A stretch of DNA of 64,000 nucleotides from an uncultured Muribaculaceae bacterium (GCA_910578075.1 CAJTPK010000003.1:1-64000), one strand, 5' to 3'; counted from the first letter of the stretch, positions 33,596 through 42,647 are shown. Translations and numbers: made by a program. Notes: generated by a model from the sequence alone, not told the origin.

Positions 33596-35143
33596 ATGAA
33601 AAATGTAGGTATTTCGGCTTGTCGGTTGAGTGTTTTGATAGCTTGCTTTGTGTCAATTTCAGTTCTGTTTGGCGGATGCTCTGCGAAAAAAAGTGTTGTG
33701 GCTGTTGCTGATGAGGTGCCGCTTCTGAATAATGTGGAATTTTTCGAGTCTGGTCTGGCGGAGGTTTACGGTGGTTATAAAGGGACGGGGCAGGATAAGG
33801 CGCGCCGGCAGAGCGGGGCTACGAGGTTTGTGTTTGTTTATTATGATGACATCATAACAGGGCAGAGTAAATCGCGAGTGTTCTCTGTTGATGCTGATTC
33901 CGTAAGATTCCATGACTGGGTGATGATGCCAAGCCCGAGGATCGTGACGCTGAAAAGAAATGGGCTTCCTGATGTTCAGGTGTATCTGCAGGGCGGCAAG
34001 AGGCTGGGTGTAGAGCTCGGAGATTCGCACGGGACTACAGTTTTCAGTGGAGATCTTGCCGGAGTCAACAATGATCTGCGGGATGCCCCGGTCTTTACGA
34101 TGTCTGATTCTCTTTCACGCATGATGGCCTCTGGAATGATGACGGACAGGGAAGATGTGCTGGATGCTTATGATAAGGCGGAAAGGATATGGAAAGAGAA
34201 ACTTGGAAAGTATTGTGCTGACATGCAGCGCACAGAGGTGGGTAGACATATTCTTTATAATGTGCCGGCATTCACAAAGGCTTCATGGCTGATGGGGCAT
34301 GAGAAGGAACTTGAACTATCATCTCCGCAGGATTATGACGCTCTGAGGGTGGCTATGGCGGCTGACGATCCTTATATAATGGCGGGAAAGTGGCCGGGCG
34401 CACTCGTGAAACTGTTGGCAGGAAGCGATCTGCTACGGCGGCTTGCCAAAGCGGATGACAGGCCTAAGACTCATTCGTATAAGGAGGCTGTGATGAGATA
34501 TATGGAGCGTTATGACGAGCTGGTGCGTTTTCTCGGTCTGACCGGAATGCCCAAGCTTGCCCAGATGGCTGTGGCGCGGACTTTATGCACGGGAGGATTG
34601 CTCGAACGCGCCGGAAATCTTGAAGATGCGTTGGCGGTTGTTGACACAGTGGCTTCTGGGTATATGCCTTCGCCTGTGGTGTCGGAGAGCGTCAGGGAGT
34701 ATGCACGGCAAATTTTTCATGATGAGGATCGGGAGGTGCGTGACACTCCTGAGGGTAAAATTCTCAAAGATATTATCGCAAGGTATGCCGGTAAAAATGT
34801 AGTATTGGATTTCTGGGGTTACAAGTGCCATCCGTGTCTGGCGGAAATGCGTAATACACGGGAGGCTCGAGTGTCGGAAAGGGGTAATCCCGATTGGGTT
34901 ATAGTTTATGTGACGGGGGAGGATACAACCCCTCGTGAAGAATATGAAAGGATTGTGGATAAGTATCTGGAAGGGGATGAGACATACTTGCTTAACCGGA
35001 ATGACCATCTGAGACTGACGGCAATGTTTGAGGTGACTGAGATTCCCCGAAAAGTGCTTATCGGCAGGGATGGGAAAATAATAGATTCCGAATTTGTATT
35101 CAAATATGACGAAAGCGGAGAATGGAGCAACCGTCCGCGATGA
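33596..35143 (+). CDS. Lipoprotein with C-terminal thioredoxin-like domain
   Basis: 515 residues. Lipobox VLFGGC places the lipidated Cys at residue 28. The first ~390 residues are an uncharacterised beta/helical region; the last ~125 form a TlpA-like thioredoxin fold with active site GYKCHPCLAEM and the cis-Pro region VTEIPRKVLIGRDGK. It probably reduces or exchanges disulfides in envelope proteins. Its 3' end overlaps the convergent SDR-like gene by 44 bp. Confidence 0.85.
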   Translation: MKNVGISACRLSVLIACFVSISVLFGGCSAKKSVVAVADEVPLLNNVEFFESGLAEVYGGYKGTGQDKARRQSGATRFVFVYYDDIITGQSKSRVFSVDADSVRFHDWVMMPSPRIVTLKRNGLPDVQVYLQGGKRLGVELGDSHGTTVFSGDLAGVNNDLRDAPVFTMSDSLSRMMASGMMTDREDVLDAYDKAERIWKEKLGKYCADMQRTEVGRHILYNVPAFTKASWLMGHEKELELSSPQDYDALRVAMAADDPYIMAGKWPGALVKLLAGSDLLRRLAKADDRPKTHSYKEAVMRYMERYDELVRFLGLTGMPKLAQMAVARTLCTGGLLERAGNLEDALAVVDTVASGYMPSPVVSESVREYARQIFHDEDREVRDTPEGKILKDIIARYAGKNVVLDFWGYKCHPCLAEMRNTREARVSERGNPDWVIVYVTGEDTTPREEYERIVDKYLEGDETYLLNRNDHLRLTAMFEVTEIPRKVLIGRDGKIIDSEFVFKYDESGEWSNRPR

Positions 35144-35711
35144 TTTCCGCACCATCCGGGAAACAGTTGGCTGGAGAGGTCAGGAACAGTATGGTGCGGG
35201 CGATATCTCCGGCAGCTCCTTTCCCGGGGAGTGTCTCATCGTCAGACAGAGTGATCATCCGCGATCCATAGCTGTCTGGAAAAGGGAAGCTGTCGAGATG
35301 GACGCGCCATTCTCTTGCGAGAGTGCTATCGAGCTCTGATCCGCATATAACCATATCGACACCTCTCCAGGCTTTGAGTAGTGACCGGAATTCCGCAGTT
35401 ATGTCCTGATGGTTTTCCGTGTCGGTATGATGGAAGCGTATGCCGCTGTCGTATGCCATAGTCTCGCCTGTGGCTCTGTCGCTGCTGAAGAGCGCGACAC
35501 GGCAATCCGTCTTGCTGAAGGCACTGATAAGCTCAGAAAGCAGACCGCCGTTAATTCCGGCTATCAGCACACGCTTGCGAGGCATGGGGAATGTTATCCT
35601 TCCAGCGCGAGGCATGGTGCCGGCTGCAGATGATGCGGGTCTTGCGGACCTGTTTGTGCGCGGAGCGTTTCGCAGCTCCTCCATTTTTCTCTCAAGGTAA
35701 TTGTCAGCCAT
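35100..35711 (-). CDS. Divergent SDR-like Rossmann protein
   Basis: 203 residues. After a ~45 residue disordered, Arg-rich N-terminus comes a Rossmann strand VLIAGINGGLLSELI, VDMVICGSE, and the SDR-like end DIARTILFLTSPANCFPDGAEIIADG. The catalytic Y-x-x-x-K is not evident, so enzymatic activity is doubtful. It ends inside the convergent lipoprotein gene and starts 2 bp after the cls stop, so it is probably co-transcribed with cls. Confidence 0.7.
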   Translation of the reverse strand: MADNYLERKMEELRNAPRTNRSARPASSAAGTMPRAGRITFPMPRKRVLIAGINGGLLSELISAFSKTDCRVALFSSDRATGETMAYDSGIRFHHTDTENHQDITAEFRSLLKAWRGVDMVICGSELDSTLAREWRVHLDSFPFPDSYGSRMITLSDDETLPGKGAAGDIARTILFLTSPANCFPDGAEIIADGCSILRFRHI

Positions 35712-35713
35712 AT

Positions 35714-37144
35714 TCAGAGTATTGGTGAGACAAGGCGCACCACAGATTCAAGTCCGCGCTGCAGGAGCGGTCGCCCTTTCCATGCGCTGAATGTAAGTTT
35801 GGTGCATTGGCTGATGTCGCTGAAAAAGATGTCGCGCATCTGCCTGTTTACGTCTCTGTCATAGATAATCAGGCTGCATTCGAAATTGTTTTCGAAGCTG
35901 CGGTAGTCAAAATTTGTGGAGCCTGCTATCACGATGTTCTCGTCTATGATGATTCCTTTGGCATGCAACATTCCGGGGTTATAGAGATATACCTTTATCC
36001 CGGCTCTGAGGCACTGCGTCACAAAAGAATATCCGGCATACTGGAGCATCCTCGAATCACTTTTGCCTGGAATCATGATCCTCACGTCGATCTTCGACAT
36101 CGCTGCTGCCTCCAGGGCATGCTGCAGTGCGTCGGTGGGAAGGAAATAGGGTGTCTGTATGTAGATTGACTTTGTGGCGGTGGATATCGCTTTGAGGAAG
36201 CAGAGCGACTGGTTGTCCCAGGAGTCGAGGGGACCGGATGTAACCAGCTGCATCCCGATATTGTTGCGCAGTGTTATGGGGGCGACTTTCGGATATTCTA
36301 TCGATTCCGGATTATTCTTGAAATTCCAGTCTACAATGAATGAATAGAGAAGGGATTCAACGATGTCTCCATGCAGACGGAAATGGGTGTCGCGCCAGGC
36401 TTTGCCTTCTGATACACCATATTGGTAGCGGTCGGCGATGTTCATACCTCCGAGATAACCGATCTCGCCGTCGATAACCACGATCTTACGGTGGTTGCGC
36501 CAGTTGATTCGGTTGGCGAGTTGCGGGAATGTCACGCGGAAGAAGGGATGGGTCTCAACTCCGTTCTCGCTCATACGCTTGAAGAATCGGCTACGGGCTG
36601 AGAAGCTGCCGACGTGGTCGTAGATCACTTTCACTTCAAGACCTTCGCGAGCTTTGGCGATGAGGATGTCGGAGATTTCCTGACCGGTCGAGTCGTCGGA
36701 AAATATATAGTATTGGAGATATATTGATTTGCGGGCTGCACGCAGGTCGCGTTTCAAAGCCTCGAATTTCTCGGCTCCGGTGGTGAAGATCTCGATGCGG
36801 TTGTTTACCGTATAAAATGATGAGGACAGCGATCTGGCAAGCTTTATGAGATTCTTGTCGGCTGCAGGGATGTCAAGGGTGTTGATGTTGACATGGCGGG
36901 GAGCCATGCGGCTGATCATGCGGCGTTTGTTATGACGCGATATCATATGCTCCCCCTTCAGACTGCGTCCGAAGAAGAGATAGAACACCAACCCTACGAT
37001 AGGAAGGAATATCAGGGCAATCACCCACGCAAGCGAACGGATAGGGTTGCGGTTCTCCTTGAGAACCACAACAATGCAGCTTATGATGGTCACAGCATAA
37101 ACCACATTGAAAATAAATACTATCCAATAGTTCACCGATGCCAT
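35714..37144 (-). CDS. cls: Cardiolipin synthase
   Basis: 476 residues. Two N-terminal membrane helices (about 5-25 and 37-58), then two PLD active sites: NHRKIVVIDGEIGYLGGMN and MLHAKGIIIDENIVIAGSTN. The order and length match bacterial ClsA-type enzymes, which condense phosphatidylglycerol to cardiolipin at the inner membrane. A long (417 bp) upstream region holds a palindrome and a candidate promoter. Confidence 0.95.
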   Translation of the reverse strand: MASVNYWIVFIFNVVYAVTIISCIVVVLKENRNPIRSLAWVIALIFLPIVGLVFYLFFGRSLKGEHMISRHNKRRMISRMAPRHVNINTLDIPAADKNLIKLARSLSSSFYTVNNRIEIFTTGAEKFEALKRDLRAARKSIYLQYYIFSDDSTGQEISDILIAKAREGLEVKVIYDHVGSFSARSRFFKRMSENGVETHPFFRVTFPQLANRINWRNHRKIVVIDGEIGYLGGMNIADRYQYGVSEGKAWRDTHFRLHGDIVESLLYSFIVDWNFKNNPESIEYPKVAPITLRNNIGMQLVTSGPLDSWDNQSLCFLKAISTATKSIYIQTPYFLPTDALQHALEAAAMSKIDVRIMIPGKSDSRMLQYAGYSFVTQCLRAGIKVYLYNPGMLHAKGIIIDENIVIAGSTNFDYRSFENNFECSLIIYDRDVNRQMRDIFFSDISQCTKLTFSAWKGRPLLQRGLESVVRLVSPIL

Positions 37145-37236
37145 ACTATAGAGATGGATTTATGCCGGCTTTCCCCATGCAGGGACGCGGCTTGAATCAG
37201 CCACTAAATTAATGAAAATTGGTGTAAAAAGGAAAT

Positions 37237-37400
37237 GAACTCATTTAAACTTTTTACCGAATGTTAAAAATGGGTTTACCAGATATTCTTTCATCAACCT
37301 TTGCGGGATATTTTGGTCGCTTTTGCCCCCCCTCTTCGTGTGACAAAATCGCCTCAAAATATCCCTGCAAATATTAATGAATAAAAAGTTAAATGAGTTC
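37237..37400. repeat. 164 bp imperfect palindrome in the cls 5' region
   Basis: Outer arms GAACTCATTTAAACTTTTTA (37237-37256) and TAAAAAGTTAAATGAGTTC (37382-37400) are complementary with one bulge; inner arms 37303-37325 and 37344-37368 share GGGATATTTTG and CGCTTTTG-type blocks, leaving an ~18 bp loop. It lies between the DUF3109 stop and cls start, read leftward. It could be an mRNA leader structure or a small inverted-repeat element. Confidence 0.7.
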
Positions 37401-37499
37401 AACGGATTATAAAAAAATTAGACGAGGGGACTTCGCAATCACCTCGCCTTTGGCTTAACTAAATAAATTCTTACATGTTAGGATCATAGTATTTGTATG

Positions 37500-37530
37500 C
37501 AAAATTACAAAAATATGTCGAAAAACATAA
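37500..37530 (-). promoter_or_regulatory. Candidate leftward promoter for cls
   Basis: On the minus strand TAATTTTG (37507-37500) forms a good -7 element; the -33 region is only TTTA/TTAT-like. Transcripts would carry a ~350 nt leader containing the palindrome. Confidence 0.35.
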
Positions 37531-37561
37531 AAATAACCTAAGATTATTATGTTAAAACATG

Positions 37562-38143
37562 TTAATGCGGATTTTGCCTGAGCCATTCGCGTGCTGTGAC
37601 GCATAGTTCCTCATACCATTCCTCGCCAAAGCGGGCGATGAGCGGCTGACGAAGGAATTCGTATGCCCTTACACCTTTGGCGCGCCCGAGGGTTTCGGCG
37701 CACTTGCATATCTTCCATCGGTGGAGGTTGACTGCTGTGAAATCTCCATATTCCTTGAGCCTCACCGGATAAAGATGGCACGATGATGGCTTGAAGAATG
37801 GTATCTTGCCTTCGCGATGGGCTTTCTCAAGGGCACACAGACATTTGCCTCCCGGAGCGTATGTGGTGAAAACGCAGTCGCGACCTTCGACAAGAGATGT
37901 GACAAGGTCGCCGTCTTCATCATAATATGCGGGCCCTTGTTCCTCCACCACACGCTGCGCGGCGGGACTCAGCAACGGGTAGATTTCCGGCATTAGCTCG
38001 CAGAGACGTTCATATTCTTCGTCGGTGAGAGGGGCTCCGGCATCTCCCTCGATGCAACATGCGCCAAGGCAGCTGTCGAGGTCGCAGATGAAATAGCGTT
38101 CTATGAGGTCGAGAGATACGAGGGTGTCTTTTATCTGTAGCAC
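37562..38143 (-). CDS. DUF3109 family cysteine-rich protein
   Basis: 193 residues. The Cys pattern CDLDSCLGACC near residue 19, GRDCVF, GKCLCALEK and SSCHLYPVRL is the DUF3109/YkgJ-like set, likely binding an iron-sulfur or zinc centre. Widespread in Bacteroidota, function unknown. It is followed on the same strand by the cls region and preceded by the plug gene after 24 bp. Confidence 0.85.
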   Translation of the reverse strand: MLQIKDTLVSLDLIERYFICDLDSCLGACCIEGDAGAPLTDEEYERLCELMPEIYPLLSPAAQRVVEEQGPAYYDEDGDLVTSLVEGRDCVFTTYAPGGKCLCALEKAHREGKIPFFKPSSCHLYPVRLKEYGDFTAVNLHRWKICKCAETLGRAKGVRAYEFLRQPLIARFGEEWYEELCVTAREWLRQNPH

Positions 38144-38167
38144 GATGATGTTCTGTTTTATGAAAAG

Positions 38168-39445
38168 TTATTGACTCAGTATAACAGCGAAGCCGACAAG
38201 ACGATCAGCGCGAGAACCGGGCGGATGATAATATATTCCGACCCAATATTCATTACGTGTCTCGAATTTGTTGCCTTCTGTGATTGCTGTGGAGGGAGTG
38301 GAATTACCATCTCGTGGTATGGTCACATAGCGGTAGTTGTAGGCTCCCTGTTTCATCGGCATCTTGAGGCGGTAAAGACGGGATTCAGAATCATAGACCA
38401 TCCGGTTGGTGGCATCGAACTGTCCGTGGGTCATCTCTCCGTCAACGTATATGTCGGCATCGCGCACGAGGGGCATGTCGAGCATGTAGTGCACCGTGAT
38501 GTAATCCGCGCCAAGGTCGGAGTCGGTGGCATTGTATTCACGCACGAGGAAGCGTCCGCGCTGCGTGCTGTCAAATTCATAGCTGCGCAGGGCGCGTCCC
38601 TGGTCTTTCTTCAGCCATACGTGATAGTTTGTGCCTCCGAAGCGCAGGGAATCAACGCCCATGCCTGGAAATCCGTTGCTGATGCTTTCAAAGCGGCGGT
38701 ATTCGTTGCCGGCAGGGAATATAAGCTCCGGAAGATGACTGTAATGGAGAGTGGAGCCTTCCGTGCGCTGGGGGCGTTTGAGAGAGCGAAGGGTGTTGTC
38801 GTTGCCGTTCTGCAGGATGGCAACTTCCACGTCCTGATAAGGATTGACATTTTGCAGACCATTGAGCGAGACTGACATGTCGAGCTGCTGCCATTCCGTG
38901 TTATGTCCCCGGTCGGTGCGCCCGGAAGCTGTTCCTGCGATGTTCGCCATATCTTCCGTAACCATGAATCTGGCCTGAAGCATGACCTTCTCGGGAGTTT
39001 CGCGGTCGAATACCTGCAGAAGGTAGTTGCCTGATACAAGGGGGCGCATTGACGCGTTAGGGAATTCGATGCGGTAGTTCACGAAGTGCACGAATGTGTT
39101 TTCAGAGAAGGCGAAATCCTCGATATCGTCAATATTGAATCCATCGAGATATTCCGATTCCACAAGGCGCGAAGGTTGCCAGTCGGCATTGCAATGTAGC
39201 AGTCGGTATTGCAGCCATGAATTGTCTTCGGCAATCTCGTCGAACGAGAATATAAGTTTGTCGTTGGAGTTCAGACGTATCACGGGGGGCGACATGAAAT
39301 TGTCGGGATTACTTACCTTAAGTGTTCTGAACTGTGGGCTGAAGATACGTGTGGCGGTATCTGCAGCTGACAGAATCGGACTAAGCGCAGGTATCAAACC
39401 CAACAAGAGCACGACACTTATCAGGCAGTTTCTCGGGTTTACCAT
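38168..39445 (-). CDS. Type 9 secretion system plug protein family (former DUF5103)
   Basis: 425 residues with a signal peptide ending near LSAAD. Beta-rich sequence (FSPQFRTLKVSNPDNFMSPP, WLQYRLLHCNADWQPSRLVESEY, TYVHF-type strands, and the end YWVGIYYHPPGSR). This matches the family that plugs the SprA translocon in the T9SS of Bacteroidota. A T9SS operates at the outer membrane. It overlaps the ung end by 7 bp on the same strand. Confidence 0.82.
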   Translation of the reverse strand: MVNPRNCLISVVLLLGLIPALSPILSAADTATRIFSPQFRTLKVSNPDNFMSPPVIRLNSNDKLIFSFDEIAEDNSWLQYRLLHCNADWQPSRLVESEYLDGFNIDDIEDFAFSENTFVHFVNYRIEFPNASMRPLVSGNYLLQVFDRETPEKVMLQARFMVTEDMANIAGTASGRTDRGHNTEWQQLDMSVSLNGLQNVNPYQDVEVAILQNGNDNTLRSLKRPQRTEGSTLHYSHLPELIFPAGNEYRRFESISNGFPGMGVDSLRFGGTNYHVWLKKDQGRALRSYEFDSTQRGRFLVREYNATDSDLGADYITVHYMLDMPLVRDADIYVDGEMTHGQFDATNRMVYDSESRLYRLKMPMKQGAYNYRYVTIPRDGNSTPSTAITEGNKFETRNEYWVGIYYHPPGSRADRLVGFAVILSQ

Positions 39446-40107
39446 TGTATGGGTGTTTTGCCGTGGGCGGTGAGATACTCATTGGCTTTGGAGAAGTGGC
39501 GGCATCCGAAAAATCCGCGGTATGCCGAAAGGGGAGATGGGTGCGGGGCGGTGAGCACAAGATGGCGGGAGCGGTCGATGAACGCACCTTTACGTATGGC
39601 ATCTGATCCCCAAAGGAGGAACACCACATTGTCGCGCTTTTCAGCTACGGCATGCACGGCAGCGTCGGTGAATGTTTCCCATCCTATTCCCGAATGGGAT
39701 TTTGGCTGGTGCTCGCGGACTGTTAGAGACGCGTTCAGCAACAGCACTCCCTGCGCAGCCCATCGCGACAAGTCGCCGGAGGCAGGAACCGGAGCTCCTG
39801 TGTCGGAATGTATCTCCTGAAATATATTGCGCAGCGAAGGTGGTATGTCTATGTCTGGATTGACAGAGAAGCACAAACCGTTTGCCTGTCCGGGACCGTG
39901 GTAAGGATCTTGACCTATTATGACGACTTTGACATTTTCGAAGGGTGTTGAGTCAAAAGCCGCGAAAATTTTTGCGGCAGGAGGATATGTGCGGTGAGTT
40001 GGGTCGGCATATTCGCGGCGTACCATGTTTGAAAGGGTCGCGAAATATTGTTTATCGAATTCCGCACCGAGTGCATCCTTCCAGCCTTTCTCTATTCTTA
40101 CGTTCAT
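39439..40107 (-). CDS. ung: Uracil-DNA glycosylase
   Basis: 222 residues, family 1 UDG. VVIIGQDPYHGPGQANGLCFSV carries the water-activating Asp67; TAPHPSPLSAYRGFFGC holds the Leu-intercalation loop with the catalytic His. It removes uracil from DNA as the first base-excision repair step. Full length and intact. Confidence 0.97.
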   Translation of the reverse strand: MNVRIEKGWKDALGAEFDKQYFATLSNMVRREYADPTHRTYPPAAKIFAAFDSTPFENVKVVIIGQDPYHGPGQANGLCFSVNPDIDIPPSLRNIFQEIHSDTGAPVPASGDLSRWAAQGVLLLNASLTVREHQPKSHSGIGWETFTDAAVHAVAEKRDNVVFLLWGSDAIRKGAFIDRSRHLVLTAPHPSPLSAYRGFFGCRHFSKANEYLTAHGKTPIQW

Positions 40108-40149
40108 AGTGTAAAATTAACAACAATTCTTCAGAATTGGAAATAAGGG

Positions 40150-40181
40150 TTGAATTATTCAGAAAAAAAATATAACTTTGC
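40150..40181 (+). promoter_or_regulatory. tRNA-Arg promoter
   Basis: GTTG (40150-40153), 20 bases, TAACTTTG (40174-40181). Expected start about 40187, 36 nt before the mature tRNA. Confidence 0.7.
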
Positions 40182-40222
40182 ATATGAAATGGAGAGTGTG
40201 TGATTTAGCTCCCTCCAGAAAT

Positions 40223-40294
40223 GTCTCCGTAGTTCAATGGATAGAATATCGGATTCCGGTTCCGACGATTAGGGTTCGACTCCCTACGGGGATA
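40223..40294 (+). tRNA. tRNA-Arg (CCG anticodon)
   Basis: A full cloverleaf can be drawn: acceptor GTCTCCG/CGGGGAT with G-U closing pairs, D arm starting GTTC, anticodon stem TCGGA/TCCGA with loop TTCCGGT (anticodon CCG), and T arm AGGGTTCGACTCCCT. CCA is not encoded. It is immediately followed by a 43 bp perfect palindrome. Confidence 0.92.
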
Positions 40295-40335
40295 CAAGTC
40301 AAGGGTCTGTTTCTGAAACAGACCCTTGACTTGTA
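40293..40335. terminator. Perfect 21 bp-arm palindrome after tRNA-Arg
   Basis: Arms 40293-40313 and 40315-40335 are exactly complementary around a single central base; each includes CAAGTCAAGGGTCTGTTTC. No T-run follows, so it is either an unusual factor-independent terminator/processing hairpin or a DNA element at the tRNA 3' end. The two reading frames that run through it are artefacts of the symmetry. Confidence 0.7.
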
Positions 40336-40385
40336 TCAGGAGATGCTCTTTATGCGCAGCCTTACAATCTAAACCAGAATAAAAT

Positions 40386-40961
40386 ATGAACGAGTTGCAG
40401 GCCATCCAAAATAAGATATATGAAATTCGAGGGCAAAAGGTAATGCTTGACCGAGATCTGGCAGAGCTTTATGGAGTGGAAACAAGAGCATTGAATCAAG
40501 CTGTCAAGCGCAATGCGGATAGATTCCCCTCGGACTTCATGTTTCAGCTAACCAATGAGGAGGTTGATATTTGGAAATCACAAATTGTGATGTCCAATTC
40601 AATAAAGATGGGAGTAAGACGAAATCCTTATGCTTTCACAGAACTTGGCGTTGCTATGCTGTCAAGCGTCCTGAAATCTCCTATTGCAATACAGGTGAAC
40701 ATCGGAATAATGCGGGCTTTTGTTGCTGTGCGTCAAATGATATCAGCCAATCCAATGGCTGTGCGTCTATCTGTGCTTGAAAAGAATTTTGAGGAGCTGA
40801 AGCAGGATTTGGAAGAGATTTTCACGGATTATAATGATATCAATGAGGATACCCGCGCACAATTGGAGGCAATCAACACGACACTTGCCGAACTTCAGGC
40901 GAAACCAAAGGAAAAATCGCGTCCTCGTATTGGTTTCAATACCAACCCAAGCGGAGAATAG
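40386..40961 (+). CDS. ORF6N-domain DNA-binding protein (copy 1)
   Basis: 191 residues. The ORF6N domain fills residues 1-110: KIYEIRGQKVMLDRDLAELYGVETRALNQAVKR, RFPSDFMFQLT, and PYAFTELGVAMLSSVL. The C-terminal part is a coiled-coil helix (LSVLEKNFEELKQDLEEIF). ORF6N proteins occur in phages and mobile elements as antirepressor-like regulators. A close paralogue follows 100 bp downstream. Confidence 0.88.
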   Translation: MNELQAIQNKIYEIRGQKVMLDRDLAELYGVETRALNQAVKRNADRFPSDFMFQLTNEEVDIWKSQIVMSNSIKMGVRRNPYAFTELGVAMLSSVLKSPIAIQVNIGIMRAFVAVRQMISANPMAVRLSVLEKNFEELKQDLEEIFTDYNDINEDTRAQLEAINTTLAELQAKPKEKSRPRIGFNTNPSGE

Positions 40962-41060
40962 ACGTTTGGATTCTTAGGATTTCACTATTGTATATGAAAT
41001 TTGTAGATGTCAATAATTTATGTTTTTAATTTTGATAAGGATTAAAAATAAGGAATAAAT

Positions 41061-41636
41061 ATGAAAGAATTGCTGGCCATCCAAAATAAAATATATGAAA
41101 TCCGAGGGCAGAAGGTAATGCTCGATTTCGATTTAGCCCAAATGTACGGAGTGGAGACCGCGCAACTTAAAAGGGCGGTAAGACGTAACGAAAAACGGTT
41201 TGAGGGAGAGGACTTCATGTTTGAACTTACGAAGGATGAAGTTTCAAGATGCCAAATTGGCACCTTGAACGGGGGGCGAGGAAGCAATATTAAATATCTG
41301 CCATTTGCATTTACTGAACTCGGGGTGGCGATGCTGTCAAGCGTATTGAGGAGCGAGACCGCTATTGAAGTTAACCGAGGAATCATGCGGGCATTTGTTG
41401 CTGTGCGTCAAATGATAACCGCCAATCCCATGGCTGTGCGTCTATCTGTGCTTGAAAAGAATTTTGCGGAGCTGAAGCAGGATTTGGAGGAGATTTTCAT
41501 GGATTATAATGATATCAATGAGGATACCCGCGCCCAATTGGAGGCAATCAATACGACACTTGCTGAACTTCAGGCTAACCCGGGTAGAAAACAGCGTCCT
41601 CGTATTGGTTTCAGAATGGATTCTGACGGCGAATGA
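41061..41636 (+). CDS. ORF6N-domain DNA-binding protein (copy 2)
   Basis: 191 residues. Same architecture as the previous gene, with MLDFDLAQMYGVETAQLKRAVRR, EDFMFELTKDE and FAFTELGVAMLSSVLRSE. The last ~80 codons are almost identical in DNA to copy 1 (40725-40900 against 41397-41575), while the DNA-recognition middle differs. This suggests duplication followed by divergence or gene conversion at the 3' end. Confidence 0.88.
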   Translation: MKELLAIQNKIYEIRGQKVMLDFDLAQMYGVETAQLKRAVRRNEKRFEGEDFMFELTKDEVSRCQIGTLNGGRGSNIKYLPFAFTELGVAMLSSVLRSETAIEVNRGIMRAFVAVRQMITANPMAVRLSVLEKNFAELKQDLEEIFMDYNDINEDTRAQLEAINTTLAELQANPGRKQRPRIGFRMDSDGE

Positions 41637-41703
41637 TCCATATGCCAATTTAGGTAGGAGCGATTTGTCTGGATTCTTTATTGTTGACCGCAACTAAAAT
41701 AGT

Positions 41704-41741
41704 CTTCATTGTGTTAATAAAACATAATGAAGGCTTTTTTT
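41704..41741 (+). promoter_or_regulatory. Terminator-like hairpin overlapping the corA start
   Basis: CTTCATT (41704-41710) pairs with AATGAAG (41726-41732), whose ATG is the corA start codon, followed by GC and seven T. It can act as a terminator for upstream transcription or hide the start codon; T7 falls inside codons 3-5 of corA. Confidence 0.5.
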
Positions 41742-42647
41742 GTCAACGACAACGGATTTGTGGAGCGCGATGAATGGTCGCCTCATTGCTGGGTGAATGT
41801 GGAATGTCCGGATCAAGAGGATGTACGCTTCATGCTGGATGACCTTCATGTGCCTGAGAGTTTTCTTGAGAGCGTGTCTGATGCCGATGAGCGTCCCAGA
41901 ATCGAGCATGAGGGGGAATGGCGTCTGACAATATTGAGAATACCGCTACGTCTGGAGGGGGATGAGATGCCGTATGGCACGGTGCCGATCGGTATAATAA
42001 CAAATAATGAGGTGTTGTTGACGGTGTGCTACCGCTTCACCGAGATGGTGAATGATTTCATAGATCATACGCGATGTAAGGGAATTGCAGTAGATACTGA
42101 GCCTGATTTCATATTGAGGATACTTTATTCTTCCGCATATTGGTATCTTCGTTACCTCAAGGATATAAACAATCATGTGACGGTGGATGAGAAACGACTG
42201 GAGAAGAGCATTAAAAACGAGGATCTGCTCTATATGCTCGGGATACAGCGGACACTGGTGTTTTTCAATACTTCCATCCAAGGAAATGAGACTCTGATAG
42301 GCAGGATAAGACGCGTGTATGGCGACCGTTATGATCCCGATTTGCTGGAGGATGTGGAAATCGAGCTCCGGCAGGCTGACAATACGGTGAGGATCTATAG
42401 CGATATCCTTGAAAGCACGATGGATTCATTCTCTTCAATCATTTCAAATAATGTAAATGCGATAATGAAGAAGATGACAGCGGTGTCGATTGTACTGATG
42501 GTGCCGACGTTGATAGCAAGTTTCTACGGTATGAACGTGCAGATATCTTATGGGAACCATCCGTATGTATTCTGGATGATCATAGGGTGCTCGATGCTGT
42601 TGTCGTGCATACTGTATGTGTTTCTGCGCAAGATTCGCTGGTTCTGA
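41727..42647 (+). CDS. corA: CorA-family divalent metal transporter
   Basis: 306 residues. A large soluble N-terminal domain and helical stalk are followed by two C-terminal membrane helices; the pore motif YGMNVQ at the end of helix 1 is present, as is the short HPYVFW loop before helix 2. CorA pentamers take up magnesium (some members other divalent metals). The start codon lies in a terminator-like hairpin. Confidence 0.93.
   Translation: MKAFFVNDNGFVERDEWSPHCWVNVECPDQEDVRFMLDDLHVPESFLESVSDADERPRIEHEGEWRLTILRIPLRLEGDEMPYGTVPIGIITNNEVLLTVCYRFTEMVNDFIDHTRCKGIAVDTEPDFILRILYSSAYWYLRYLKDINNHVTVDEKRLEKSIKNEDLLYMLGIQRTLVFFNTSIQGNETLIGRIRRVYGDRYDPDLLEDVEIELRQADNTVRIYSDILESTMDSFSSIISNNVNAIMKKMTAVSIVLMVPTLIASFYGMNVQISYGNHPYVFWMIIGCSMLLSCILYVFLRKIRWF

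Noticed and set aside
35100..35143. Frameshift at the overlap of convergent lipoprotein and SDR-like genes
   Set aside because: Both proteins end in a family-like manner; a 44 bp convergent overlap is acceptable.
40178..40405. Short open frames on both strands through tRNA-Arg
   Set aside because: They run through the tRNA and the perfect palindrome; the similarity between strands is due to symmetry.
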